Below, in pieces: positions 55,767-64,000 of a stretch of 64,000 nt of DNA. Origin of the DNA: Alloalcanivorax mobilis (GTDB lineage Bacteria > Pseudomonadota > Gammaproteobacteria > Pseudomonadales > Alcanivoracaceae); the NCBI RefSeq assembly GCF_002864685.1, contig NZ_NMQZ01000003.1:1-64000 (forward strand). Reading direction: 5' to 3'. Under the pieces are notes generated by a model, which searched no databases, was not told where the DNA came from, and saw nothing but the letters and a program-made list of their open reading frames with translations. The translations under genes and the position numbers were made by a program. Position 1 is the stretch's first letter; the number at the start of each line of letters is the position of its first letter.

Positions 55767-56525
55767 TCAGACCGGGTTATCGATATCGATGAAGATGTGC
55801 TCCAGCCCGTATTCGTTGGCCAGCCATTCGCCCACCGCCTGCACGCCGTAACGTTCGGTGGCGTGGTGGCCACAGGCGAAATAGTGGATGCCGGTTTCGC
55901 GGGCGAAATGAGTGGTGGGCTCGGAAATTTCACCGCTCAGATAGGCGTCCACGCCCAGCGCCTGGGCCTGCTCGATAAAGCCCTGGGCGGCGCCGGTGCA
56001 CCAGGCCAGGGTCTCGATTTCATCCTCGGTGTCGCCAATGTGCAGCGCTTCGCGGCCCAGTACCGCTTCCACATGGGCAGCGAAATCCCCGGCGCTCATC
56101 GGCTCTTCGAGGCGGCCGATGTTGCCCACCGACAGCGGGTTGTCCGGCTCGAGACCACCTTCTACCCGCAACCCCAAGCGGCGGGCGAGCTGGGCATTGT
56201 TACCCAGGCGCGGGTGCGCATCCAGCGGCAAATGATAGGCGAACAGGCTGATGTCGTGGCGCAACAGACTTTGCAGGCGCTGCTTTTTCATGCCGCGCAC
56301 GCGGGCGTCTTCGTTTTTCCAGAAATAGCCGTGGTGCACCAGAATGGCGTCCGCTTCTTCGACCACCGCCGCGTCAATCAGCGCTTGGCAGGCGGTAACG
56401 CCGGTCACCAGCCGCCGCACCTGGTCGCGCCCTTCCACCTGCAAGCCGTTGGGGCAGTAATCGCGAAAGCGCGGCGTCTGCAGCTCGCCGTCGAGCACGG
56501 TGAGCAGATGGTCTCGTTTTAACAT
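55767..56525 (-). CDS. Nif3-like dinuclear-metal protein (YbgI family)
   Basis: The 252-residue product matches the NIF3/YbgI family: DYCPNGLQVEGRDQVRRLVTGVTA, LVHHGYFWKNEDAR, SLFAYHLPLDAHPRLGNNAQLA and YFACGHHATERYGVQAVGEWL. The His residues are metal ligands in homologues. Annotated elsewhere as GTP cyclohydrolase I type 2, but the physiological role is unsettled. Divergent from degS. Confidence 0.93.
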   Translation of the reverse strand: MLKRDHLLTVLDGELQTPRFRDYCPNGLQVEGRDQVRRLVTGVTACQALIDAAVVEEADAILVHHGYFWKNEDARVRGMKKQRLQSLLRHDISLFAYHLPLDAHPRLGNNAQLARRLGLRVEGGLEPDNPLSVGNIGRLEEPMSAGDFAAHVEAVLGREALHIGDTEDEIETLAWCTGAAQGFIEQAQALGVDAYLSGEISEPTTHFARETGIHYFACGHHATERYGVQAVGEWLANEYGLEHIFIDIDNPV

Positions 56526-56630
56526 GGGTGCCCCCTGCCAGTGAGTCCGTGGCGAAAGCGGCGCTCGGCGCGGGTGGCCGGTACGCCGTTTTCAGGATCG
56601 CGCTGCGGCAGCCCCAAGCCGCCGCCGATC

Positions 56631-56639
56631 TGCTAATAT
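56631..56639 (+). promoter_or_regulatory. Extended -10 for degS
   Basis: TGCTAATAT lies 37 nt before the GTG start of degS. The -35 region is not recognisable. Confidence 0.5.
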
Positions 56640-56675
56640 TGCGCGCAGTTTACATGATTCTTGGGGGCAAACTCA

Positions 56676-57779
56676 GTGGTGAAGCTGTTCCGGTTTCTGG
56701 CCTTGCCGGTTCTGGCCGGGCTGATTGTGGGTCTGGCGGTGCTGTGGTGGTTTCAACAGGGGCCCGGCGCGCACGATGCGCGGGGTGTCCGGGCACCCAC
56801 CGCGGACAGCTACGCCGACGCGGTGTCGCTGGCGGCGCCGGCGGTGGTGAACATCTACACCACCCAGATCGTCACCAATAACGACAGCCTTTCCGACAAC
56901 CCCATGTTCGACCGTTTCATGGAACGCCCGCGCCGCGAGCGCGCGCTGGGCAGCCTGGGCTCGGGGGTGATTGTCTCTTCCGAGGGTTACATTCTCACCA
57001 GCTATCACGTGATTCGCGAGGCCGACGAGATTCTGGTGGCGCTGCGCGACGGCCGCGACGCACCGGCACGGGTGGTCGGCACCGACCCGGAAACCGACCT
57101 GGCGCTGCTGCAGATCGCCCTGGAAAACCTGCCGGAGGTGAAACTCAACGGCCCCAAACCGGTGCGCGTGGGCGACGTGGTGCTGGCCATCGGCAACCCG
57201 CTGGGCATCGGCCAGACCGTGTCCATGGGCATTGTCAGCGCCACCGGCCGCAGTCATCTTGGCATCGCCACCTTCGAGAATTTCATCCAGACCGACGCCG
57301 CCATTAATCGCGGCAACTCCGGCGGCGCGCTGATCGACACCCGCGGCCACTTGATCGGCATCAACACCGCCATTCTCTCTTCGGACGGCAACTGGCAAGG
57401 CATCGGCTTCGCCACGCCGGCCTCCATCGCCGCCGAGGTGATGTCCGATCTGATCGAGCACGGCCGGGTGATTCGCGGCTATCTGGGCGTCACCGTGCAG
57501 GACATGAACCCCAATCTGGCGGAAAGCTTTGGTCTGGAGGAAGTGCACGGCGGCGTGGTCACCGAGGTGGTCGCCGGCAGCCCGGCGCAAAAAGCCGGCC
57601 TGCAGGCCGGCGATGTGCTGGTGGGTGTAAACGGTGAGGCGATGCCCGACGGCTACGCGGCGATGAACCTGATCGCCGGTACCGAACCGGGCACCAAGAT
57701 CATTCTCAACGTGCTGCGCAACCGTCAGGAGCTGGGACTGGCGGTGACCGTCGGCACCCGCCCGCCGGCGAAGGAATAA
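56676..57779 (+). CDS. degS: Periplasmic serine protease DegS/AlgW
   Basis: This membrane-anchored HtrA-type protease starts the sigma-E/AlgU envelope stress cascade by cutting the anti-sigma factor. A GTG start at 56676 has GGGGG about 9 nt upstream; a TTG at 56661 is the ORF limit. It gives 367 residues. One N-terminal anchor helix (about residues 4-26), the trypsin-like domain with H111, D141 and S215 (GNSGG), and a single PDZ domain (about 265-355, GYLGVTVQDMNP). One PDZ domain separates it from DegP. Confidence 0.93.
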   Translation: MVKLFRFLALPVLAGLIVGLAVLWWFQQGPGAHDARGVRAPTADSYADAVSLAAPAVVNIYTTQIVTNNDSLSDNPMFDRFMERPRRERALGSLGSGVIVSSEGYILTSYHVIREADEILVALRDGRDAPARVVGTDPETDLALLQIALENLPEVKLNGPKPVRVGDVVLAIGNPLGIGQTVSMGIVSATGRSHLGIATFENFIQTDAAINRGNSGGALIDTRGHLIGINTAILSSDGNWQGIGFATPASIAAEVMSDLIEHGRVIRGYLGVTVQDMNPNLAESFGLEEVHGGVVTEVVAGSPAQKAGLQAGDVLVGVNGEAMPDGYAAMNLIAGTEPGTKIILNVLRNRQELGLAVTVGTRPPAKE

Positions 57780-57943
57780 AAAGTTAAAAGTTAAAAGTTA
57801 AAAGTTAAAAGCACGATCGAAGGGCCTGCCGTGCGAAAAGGCCGTGCACGCGAACCGGGCTTGCCGTGCATCGCTGCCAGCCTCCGCGCCCTATCAACGA
57901 AGCCGCCTTTAACTTTTAACTTTCAACTTTCAACTTTCAACTC
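57780..57943. repeat. Inverted heptad element J (AAAGTTA class), overlapping the hisC stop
   Basis: The left arm is four perfect AAAGTTA units at 57780-57807, starting directly after the degS stop codon. The right arm at 57909-57943 reads TTAACTT, TTAACTT, TCAACTT, TCAACTT, TCAACTC. Its last unit contains the hisC stop codon (57937-57939). The spacer of about 100 nt is GC-rich. Genes on both sides converge on it; there is no other terminator. Confidence 0.92.
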
Positions 57944-58998
57944 AAAATATCCCCCAACGCCTGCACCAGTTCCCGGTTCTGCTCCGGGCGGCCAATGGTG
58001 ATGCGCAGGTAATCCTGGATGCGTTCGGGTTTGCCGAAGTGGCGCACGATGATGCCGCGTTCGCGCAGGGCCAGGGCCAGGTCGGCGCCGCTGTGATCGG
58101 GGTGGCGGGCGAACAGGAAATTGGCGGCCGAGGGCAGCACCTGAAAACCCAGGCCGTTGAGAACAGCGCTCAGGCTTTCGCGCTCGTCGATCACCAGCTT
58201 GCGGCCCTGCTGGAACCAGGCTTCGTCTTCGAAGGCGGCGCGGCCGGCGGCAATGGCGAGGCGGTCCAGAGGGTAGGAGTTGAAGCTGTTTTTGACCCGC
58301 TCCAGCCCTTCGATCAGGCCTTCGTGGCCAATCGCGAACCCCACCCGGATGCCCGCCAGGGCACGGGATTTGGACAACGTCTGCACCACCAACAAATTGG
58401 CGTACCGGTCCACCAGGGCGATGGCGGTGTCGGCGCCGAAATCCACATAGGCTTCGTCCACCACCACCACCGAATCCGGGTTTGCTTCGGCCACCCGGGC
58501 GATCGCGTCCAGCGACAACGGCTGTCCGGTGGGGGCGTTGGGGTTGGGGAAAATCAGGCCGCCGTTGGGGCGCTGATAATCGGCCAGATCGATGGCCAGA
58601 TCGTCGTTGAGCGGCACCGTCTGATAGTCGATGCCATAAAGACCGCAATAGACTTTATAAAAACTGTAAGTGATGTCCGGGAACAGAATTGGCCGATCCT
58701 GCTTGAACAAGCCCAGAAACAGATGCGCCAACACTTCGTCGGAGCCATTGCCGAGAAATACCTGGCTCGGCTTGAGCCGATAGTAGGCGGCGATGGCGTC
58801 TTTCAGCTCGCTGGCGTCCGGGTCCGGGTACAAGCGCAAACGCTCATCCGCGGCGTCACGGATCGCCTCGATCACCCGCGGCGACGGCCCCAGCGGATGC
58901 TCATTGGTATTGAGCTTCACCAGCCGGCTCATCTTCGGCTGCTCGCCGGGCACGTAAGGCTCCAGATCGCGAACGAACGGACTCCAGAATTTGCTCAT
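57937..58998 (-). CDS. hisC: Histidinol-phosphate aminotransferase HisC
   Basis: PLP enzyme of histidine synthesis converting imidazole-acetol phosphate to histidinol phosphate. The 353-residue product has [45 protein letters not shown] and the PLP-lysine region [18 protein letters not shown] (SKS lysine). Its last codons and stop lie inside heptad element J. Confidence 0.96.
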   Translation of the reverse strand: MSKFWSPFVRDLEPYVPGEQPKMSRLVKLNTNEHPLGPSPRVIEAIRDAADERLRLYPDPDASELKDAIAAYYRLKPSQVFLGNGSDEVLAHLFLGLFKQDRPILFPDITYSFYKVYCGLYGIDYQTVPLNDDLAIDLADYQRPNGGLIFPNPNAPTGQPLSLDAIARVAEANPDSVVVVDEAYVDFGADTAIALVDRYANLLVVQTLSKSRALAGIRVGFAIGHEGLIEGLERVKNSFNSYPLDRLAIAAGRAAFEDEAWFQQGRKLVIDERESLSAVLNGLGFQVLPSAANFLFARHPDHSGADLALALRERGIIVRHFGKPERIQDYLRITIGRPEQNRELVQALGDILS

Positions 58999-59012
58999 GA
59001 GTACTCCTGGGT

Positions 59013-59105
59013 CGGACGTCTGACGTCGGACGTCGGACGCGAAAACCTAAACCACGACTCGACGACCGGATGGGCTAGCGTCCGACTTCAGACGTCCGAC
59101 GTCAG
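59013..59105. repeat. Inverted heptad element I (GACGT class)
   Basis: The left arm at 59013-59040 reads CGGACGT, CTGACGT, CGGACGT, CGGACGC, then GAAAAC. The right arm at 59078-59105 reads GCGTCCG, ACTTCAG, ACGTCCG, ACGTCAG. The 37-nt spacer begins GAAAAC, much as the spacer of element A begins GAAACAC. It lies between hisD (59 nt) and hisC, only 14 nt upstream of the hisC start. Confidence 0.88.
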
Positions 59106-59164
59106 ACCAACACCCGGCCGGAAGCGTACCAACATCGGTTCCGGTCGCACGGACACCGGTGCGT

Positions 59165-60466
59165 TTATTCCTTCTTTATGCGCAACTCAGCGCTGCGGGC
59201 GTGGGCGGTGAGGCTTTCGGCGCGGGCCAGTACCGAGGCGGTTTTGCCCAGTTCGCTGGCGCCTTGCGGTGAACAGCCGATCAGCGAGCTGCGCTTTTGG
59301 AAATCGTACACCCCCAGCGGCGAGGAGAACCGCGCCGTGGCGCTGGTCGGCAGCACGTGGTTGGGGCCGGCGCAGTAATCGCCCAGGGCTTCGGGGGTGT
59401 GGCGGCCGAGGAAGATGGCGCCGGCGTGGCGCACCCGTGGCGCCCAGGCCTCGGCGTCGTCCATGGACAATTCCAGGTGCTCGGGGCTGATCAGGTTGAT
59501 CACCTCGAACGCCTGCTCCATGTCCGCCACTTCAATAAAGGCACCCCGGTTGGCGATGGCGGTGCGAATGATGTGTTCGCGCTCCAGGCTCGGCGCCAGA
59601 CGCTCCATGGCCTCGGCCACCCGCTCGATAAAGGCGCCGTCCGGGCTGACCAGAATCGACTGCGCTTCTTCGTCGTGTTCGGCCTGGGAGAACAGATCCA
59701 TGGCGATCCAGTCGGGATCGGTTTTGCCGTCGCAAACCACCAGGATTTCGGAGGGCCCGGCGATCATGTCGATGCCCACCTTGCCGAACACCTGGCGCTT
59801 GGCCTCGGCCACATAGATGTTGCCCGGGCCAACGATCTTGTCCACGCCGGGCACCGTGTCGGTGCCGTAGGCAAGCGCCGCCACCGCCTGGGCGCCACCG
59901 ACGGTGAACACCCGGTCGATGCCGGCGATGGCGGCGGCCGCCAGCACCATGTCATTGACTTCGCCATCCGGCGCCGGGCTGACCATGACGATTTCGCCGA
60001 CACCGGCGACTCGTGCCGGCAGAGCATTCATCAGCACCGAACTGGGGTAGGCGGCCTTGCCGCCGGGCACATAAATGCCGGCCCGGTCGAGCGCCGTAAC
60101 CTGCTGACCCAACAGCGTGCCGTCGGCGTCGCGGTAGCTCCAGGAGTCCTGCTTCTGGCGCTGGTGATAATCGGTGACGCGCTCGGCGGCAGCTTCCAGG
60201 GCGCGGCGCTGATCGGCGGGCAACCGCGCCAGGGCCGCCAGCAGCTGCTCCCGGCCCACGGTGAGGTCGGCCATGGAGGTGGCGTCGCGGCGGTCAAAGC
60301 GATTGGTGTATTCCACCACCGCGGCGTCGCCACGGCGGGCCACGTCGCGCACGATGCCGCGCACGCGCTCGGCCACTTCCTCGTCGCGTTCTTCGCTCCA
60401 GGCGGTCAGTGCCGTCAGGCGCTGCCGGAAGTCCGCGTCGTTGGCATTGAGACGGGTGGTTTTCAT
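59165..60466 (-). CDS. hisD: Histidinol dehydrogenase HisD
   Basis: Zinc and NAD-dependent enzyme for the last two steps of histidine synthesis. The 433-residue product has [51 protein letters not shown] and the zinc and substrate region [26 protein letters not shown] is also conserved. It overlaps hisG by 4 nt. Confidence 0.97.
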   Translation of the reverse strand: MKTTRLNANDADFRQRLTALTAWSEERDEEVAERVRGIVRDVARRGDAAVVEYTNRFDRRDATSMADLTVGREQLLAALARLPADQRRALEAAAERVTDYHQRQKQDSWSYRDADGTLLGQQVTALDRAGIYVPGGKAAYPSSVLMNALPARVAGVGEIVMVSPAPDGEVNDMVLAAAAIAGIDRVFTVGGAQAVAALAYGTDTVPGVDKIVGPGNIYVAEAKRQVFGKVGIDMIAGPSEILVVCDGKTDPDWIAMDLFSQAEHDEEAQSILVSPDGAFIERVAEAMERLAPSLEREHIIRTAIANRGAFIEVADMEQAFEVINLISPEHLELSMDDAEAWAPRVRHAGAIFLGRHTPEALGDYCAGPNHVLPTSATARFSSPLGVYDFQKRSSLIGCSPQGASELGKTASVLARAESLTAHARSAELRIKKE

Positions 60467-61113
60467 TGCTGCGTCCGCTTCTCGATCACCGCTTGTTCCA
60501 GTTTATCCAGAATGGTCTGAATTTCCCCGTGGCGGGTTTTCATGCTGGCCCGGCTGACCACGATTCTCGACGACACCTGGGCGATCACCTCGGTGGGTTC
60601 CAGGCCGTTGGCGCGCAACGTGTTGCCGGTGTCGACGATGTCGACGATGCGGTCCGCCAGCCCCACCAGCGGCGCCAATTCCATGGCGCCGTAGAGCTTG
60701 ATGATCTCCACCTGTTTGCCCTGCTGGGCAAAATAGCGGCGCGCCACGTTGACGAACTTGGAGGCCACGCGCAGCCGGCCACTCACCGGCGGCGCGTCTT
60801 TCAGGCCCGCCACCATCAGCTTGCAGCGGGCGATTTCCAGATCGAGCGGCTCGAACAACCCCTCGGCGCCGTGCTCCATCAGCACATCCTTGCCGGCCAC
60901 GCCCAGATCGGCGCCGCCATGCTGCACGAAAGGCGGCACGTCGGTGGCGCGAATGATCACGATCTTCACGTTCGGATGGCTGGTGTCGAAGATCAGCTTG
61001 CGCGAGGCGGCCGGGTCTTCCAGCATCTCGATGCCCGCGTGCTTGAGCAGCGGCAGCGTCTCTTTCAGGATTCGCCCTTTGGAAAGCGCGATGATCAGGG
61101 GTTTCTCGGACAT
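60463..61113 (-). CDS. hisG: ATP phosphoribosyltransferase HisG, short form
   Basis: First enzyme of histidine synthesis. The 216-residue product (start [21 protein letters not shown]) lacks the C-terminal ACT-like regulatory domain of the long form. It should therefore need HisZ, which is not in this window. [14 protein letters not shown] and [20 protein letters not shown] (PRPP-binding) are visible. It begins 11 nt after the murA stop. Confidence 0.96.
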   Translation of the reverse strand: MSEKPLIIALSKGRILKETLPLLKHAGIEMLEDPAASRKLIFDTSHPNVKIVIIRATDVPPFVQHGGADLGVAGKDVLMEHGAEGLFEPLDLEIARCKLMVAGLKDAPPVSGRLRVASKFVNVARRYFAQQGKQVEIIKLYGAMELAPLVGLADRIVDIVDTGNTLRANGLEPTEVIAQVSSRIVVSRASMKTRHGEIQTILDKLEQAVIEKRTQQ

Positions 61114-61124
61114 GGTTTTTCCGT

Positions 61125-62405
<1,281 letters not shown>

Positions 62406-62432
62406 TCACGGTGAGCCGATGGCGCGCACGCC

Positions 62433-62687
62433 TCAGGCGAGGCCCATCTTCTGGGCTTTGTCCCACTCGGCGCGGGTAAAGGTCTTGATGGAGACGGCGT
62501 GAATCGAATTGTCGGCGATCCGCGGATTAATGCAGCTGTACACCAATTGCTGCTTCTTCACCGGCATCAAGCCTTCGAAGGCATCGGATATCACGCGGAT
62601 CAGAAAGCGATCGCCTTCCCCTTCCACGGCCACATCGGCATCCTCGAAACCGGCTTCCACCAGCGCCTTCACGTCTTCCGACTTCAT
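62433..62687 (-). CDS. ibaG: BolA-family protein IbaG
   Basis: The 84-residue start (MKSEDVKALVEAGF at 62687) has GAGGAG upstream and equals the E. coli IbaG length; an ATG at 62705 is less likely. BolA-fold signatures: FLIRVISDAFEGLMPVKKQQLVYSCI and IHAVSIKTFTRAEWD. IbaG works with monothiol glutaredoxins in Fe-S handling and acid stress. Confidence 0.95.
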   Translation of the reverse strand: MKSEDVKALVEAGFEDADVAVEGEGDRFLIRVISDAFEGLMPVKKQQLVYSCINPRIADNSIHAVSIKTFTRAEWDKAQKMGLA

Positions 62688-62890
62688 GATCACTCCTCGT
62701 TCCAATGAACGGGCAATGATACGCGAGGGCGCGGTGGCTTGTCATTGCGGCCCGCAACCGTGACCCCGGAATCAAGCAGGCTCTTATGACAGCCCGGCTC
62801 GCCCGGCCGGGCGGCACGTTCCGCTGTCGCCGCCGCCCACGGACCGTATGCCCGCCAGACCGGCCAGCACATTGCTATCGAGTCAGTGCT

Positions 62891-62901
62891 AATTTAAAAT
62901 T
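62891..62901. promoter_or_regulatory. AT-rich palindrome upstream of the HxlR gene
   Basis: AATTTAAAATT is an 11-bp dyad in otherwise GC-rich DNA, flanked by AGTCA (62881-62885) and TGACT (62901-62905). It lies 44 nt upstream of the HxlR start, a usual place for an autoregulatory operator. The remainder of 62688-62944 has a GCCCGGCCGGGC palindrome (62801-62812) and no gene. Confidence 0.4.
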
Positions 62902-62944
62902 GACTCCAGGCCAACCGCGTGCCCCGAGGCGAAGGAGAAGATCA

Positions 62945-63466
62945 ATGCAGTGGAGCGAGCTGGGTCAGCAATCTTGCTCAATGGCGCGAACCCTATCGGT
63001 CATTGGTGACCGTTGGACGCTGCTCATCCTTCGCGACTGCTTTCTGAAAGTGCGCCGCTTCGACCACTTTCAGGATCGCCTCGGAATTGGCCGTCCTATT
63101 CTGGCGGATCGCCTTCAGAAGCTGGTCGACAACTTCATCCTGACTAAGGTTGCCTATCAGGAGCGGCCGACGCGCTATGAATATCGGCTGACGCAAAAAG
63201 GTCTCGACCTCTATCCCGTGATAATATCCATCGTTCATTGGGGCGATGTGCATATGGCCGGCAAGAAAGGTCCACCCGTTTTGCACCGTCACAAGAGCTG
63301 TGGCCAGCTCTTTTATCCCGTGCAGGTCTGCTCCGAGTGCCAGGAGCCGCTCGACCCTCGCCATGTACATGTGGAGATCGGCCCCGGCGCCCGCAGTCCG
63401 TCGCACCTGCCTATCGATGAACCTGCCGGGAAGGCGGCGCCGGAGAAAAACAAGGCGGCAAAGTAG
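62945..63466 (+). CDS. HxlR family winged-helix regulator
   Basis: The start MQWSELGQQSCSMARTLSVI at 62945 gives 173 residues, with AAGGAG about 7 nt upstream. The HxlR winged helix is clear: VIGDRWTLLILRDCFLKVRRFDHFQDRLGIGRPILADRL, then the wing YQERPTRYEYRLTQKG. A C-terminal extension has a CGQLFYPVQVCSEC zinc-ribbon-like pair. The gene opposes its neighbours and interrupts the mlaC-(mlaB)-ibaG order. The target is unknown. Confidence 0.9.
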   Translation: MQWSELGQQSCSMARTLSVIGDRWTLLILRDCFLKVRRFDHFQDRLGIGRPILADRLQKLVDNFILTKVAYQERPTRYEYRLTQKGLDLYPVIISIVHWGDVHMAGKKGPPVLHRHKSCGQLFYPVQVCSECQEPLDPRHVHVEIGPGARSPSHLPIDEPAGKAAPEKNKAAK

Positions 63467-63536
63467 CCAGGCCAGGCCGACCCGAAGCGCCACCGGCGCC
63501 AGAATCGACCCGCTCTGCCCGGGCCATGATTGGCAT
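63411..63536 (-). pseudogene. Possible truncated mlaB start
   Basis: An ATG overlaps the mlaC stop (TGATG), as expected for mlaB. The reading frame (MPIMARAERVDSGAGG, then ASGRPGLATLPP) vaguely recalls the first strand of a STAS domain. It ends after 41 codons, antisense to the HxlR 3' end. No STAS-domain gene is found between mlaC and ibaG. Similarity is too short to be sure. Confidence 0.3.
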
Positions 63537-64000
63537 CAGGAGCCTTGACCGGATTCCACGTCGACCTTCTCTTCCACATCGGCGTTTTTGGCGGACCAGT
63601 TATCGATCACCTTATCCAGGTCGCCGTACTGCTGCATGGACTGGGCGAACTGCAGCTGATAGACGTTGCGCAGATCCAGACCATTGACGTAGACGTTGAT
63701 GACCTTCCACTGGTCGTTGTCCAAAAACAGGGTGAAGAACACCGGCACGGTCTTGCCGGTATTGGTGTTCATCTCCACGCGCACCCGGGCGTAATTGCCC
63801 TTGCGGTCCTCCTCGCGCATCGGCAACACCTTGATCTTCTGCCCCTCGTAGAGGGTCACCCCGGAGGCATAGGTGTTGATCAGGCTTTCCTTGAAGATAT
63901 CCAGGAAACGGTACTTCTGCTCTTTACTGGCCTGATCGAAATACTCGCCCATCACCATGCGGGTGATGCGCTTGAAATCCACCAGATCCACCAGTTCCTC
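63536..64000 (-). CDS. mlaC: Phospholipid transport periplasmic protein MlaC, C-terminal part
   Basis: Partial gene; the N-terminus lies beyond the right edge. MlaC ferries phospholipids between the outer-membrane MlaA complex and the MlaFEDB transporter. The 154 visible residues include FKRITRMVMGEYFDQASKEQKYRFLDIF, the VRVEMNTNTGKTVPVFFTLF strand pair, and WKVINVYVNGLDLRNVYQLQF, all typical of the Ttg2D/MlaC family. Confidence 0.93.
   Translation of the reverse strand, partial: EELVDLVDFKRITRMVMGEYFDQASKEQKYRFLDIFKESLINTYASGVTLYEGQKIKVLPMREEDRKGNYARVRVEMNTNTGKTVPVFFTLFLDNDQWKVINVYVNGLDLRNVYQLQFAQSMQQYGDLDKVIDNWSAKNADVEEKVDVESGQGS

Noticed and set aside
62993-63493. Minus-strand ORF as an intact mlaB
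   Set aside because: Its translation is Arg/Leu-rich, has no STAS features and is antisense to a clear HxlR gene.

Overview
The window is about 64 kb of a high-GC gammaproteobacterial chromosome. Protein style (e.g. ClpX-binding tail of SspB, LppC-type LpoA, short HisG) and gene order suggest a marine hydrocarbonoclastic type such as Alcanivorax/Alloalcanivorax. That assignment is an inference from memory of families and synteny; no database was searched. The backbone follows the order I recall from Pseudomonas aeruginosa: lpxC-dcw cluster-rnpB-rsmI-lpoA-yraN-diaA-dolP, then sspBA-petCBA-rpsI-rplM-tas, then acyl-CoA dehydrogenase-zapE-zapG, then nif3-degS-hisC-hisD-hisG-murA-ibaG-mlaC.

Layout. 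354-18018 (minus strand): a complete division and cell-wall (dcw) cluster, mraZ to lpxC, with nearly every gene overlapping the next. 18560-18922: RNase P RNA. 19154-23481: rsmI, then the lpoA-yraN-diaA-dolP set. 23521-31927: an inserted catabolic locus, with a GntR/HutC regulator and a mandelate-racemase-type enolase divergent from a GMC oxidoreductase, an aldehyde dehydrogenase and a TRAP transporter. 32112-39012: an LtaS-like sulfatase, sspB/sspA, cytochrome bc1 and rpsI/rplM. 39408-43548: Tas-like aldo/keto reductase, a TetR regulator, a RetSat-like flavoprotein and a frameshifted SGNH hydrolase. 43550-49183: accessory island, partly AT-richer, with small lipoproteins, a stand-alone HsdR-N-type nuclease, toxin-antitoxin debris and a large HEXXH lipoprotein. 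49335-57779: acyl-CoA dehydrogenase, zapE, hydrolase, zapG, sat, lipid kinase, nif3 and degS. 57937-64000: hisC-hisD-hisG-murA-ibaG, an HxlR regulator on the opposite strand, and the C-terminal part of mlaC running off the window.

The most unusual structure is a family of ten intergenic elements built from 7-nt tandem units. Nine have a left arm, a spacer and a right arm that is the reverse complement of the left. The heptad differs between loci (GGACGCC/GGACGTC, AAGCTGC, AAAGTTA, TTTTCAG) but the architecture is constant. Seven of the ten lie within about 10 nt of a stop codon or RNA 3' end. Other notable points: a single-chain ATP sulfurylase (Sat) where I expect CysDN, an HxlR gene sitting where mlaB should be, a near-perfect CRP-type palindrome in the island, and a run of decayed toxin-antitoxin modules.
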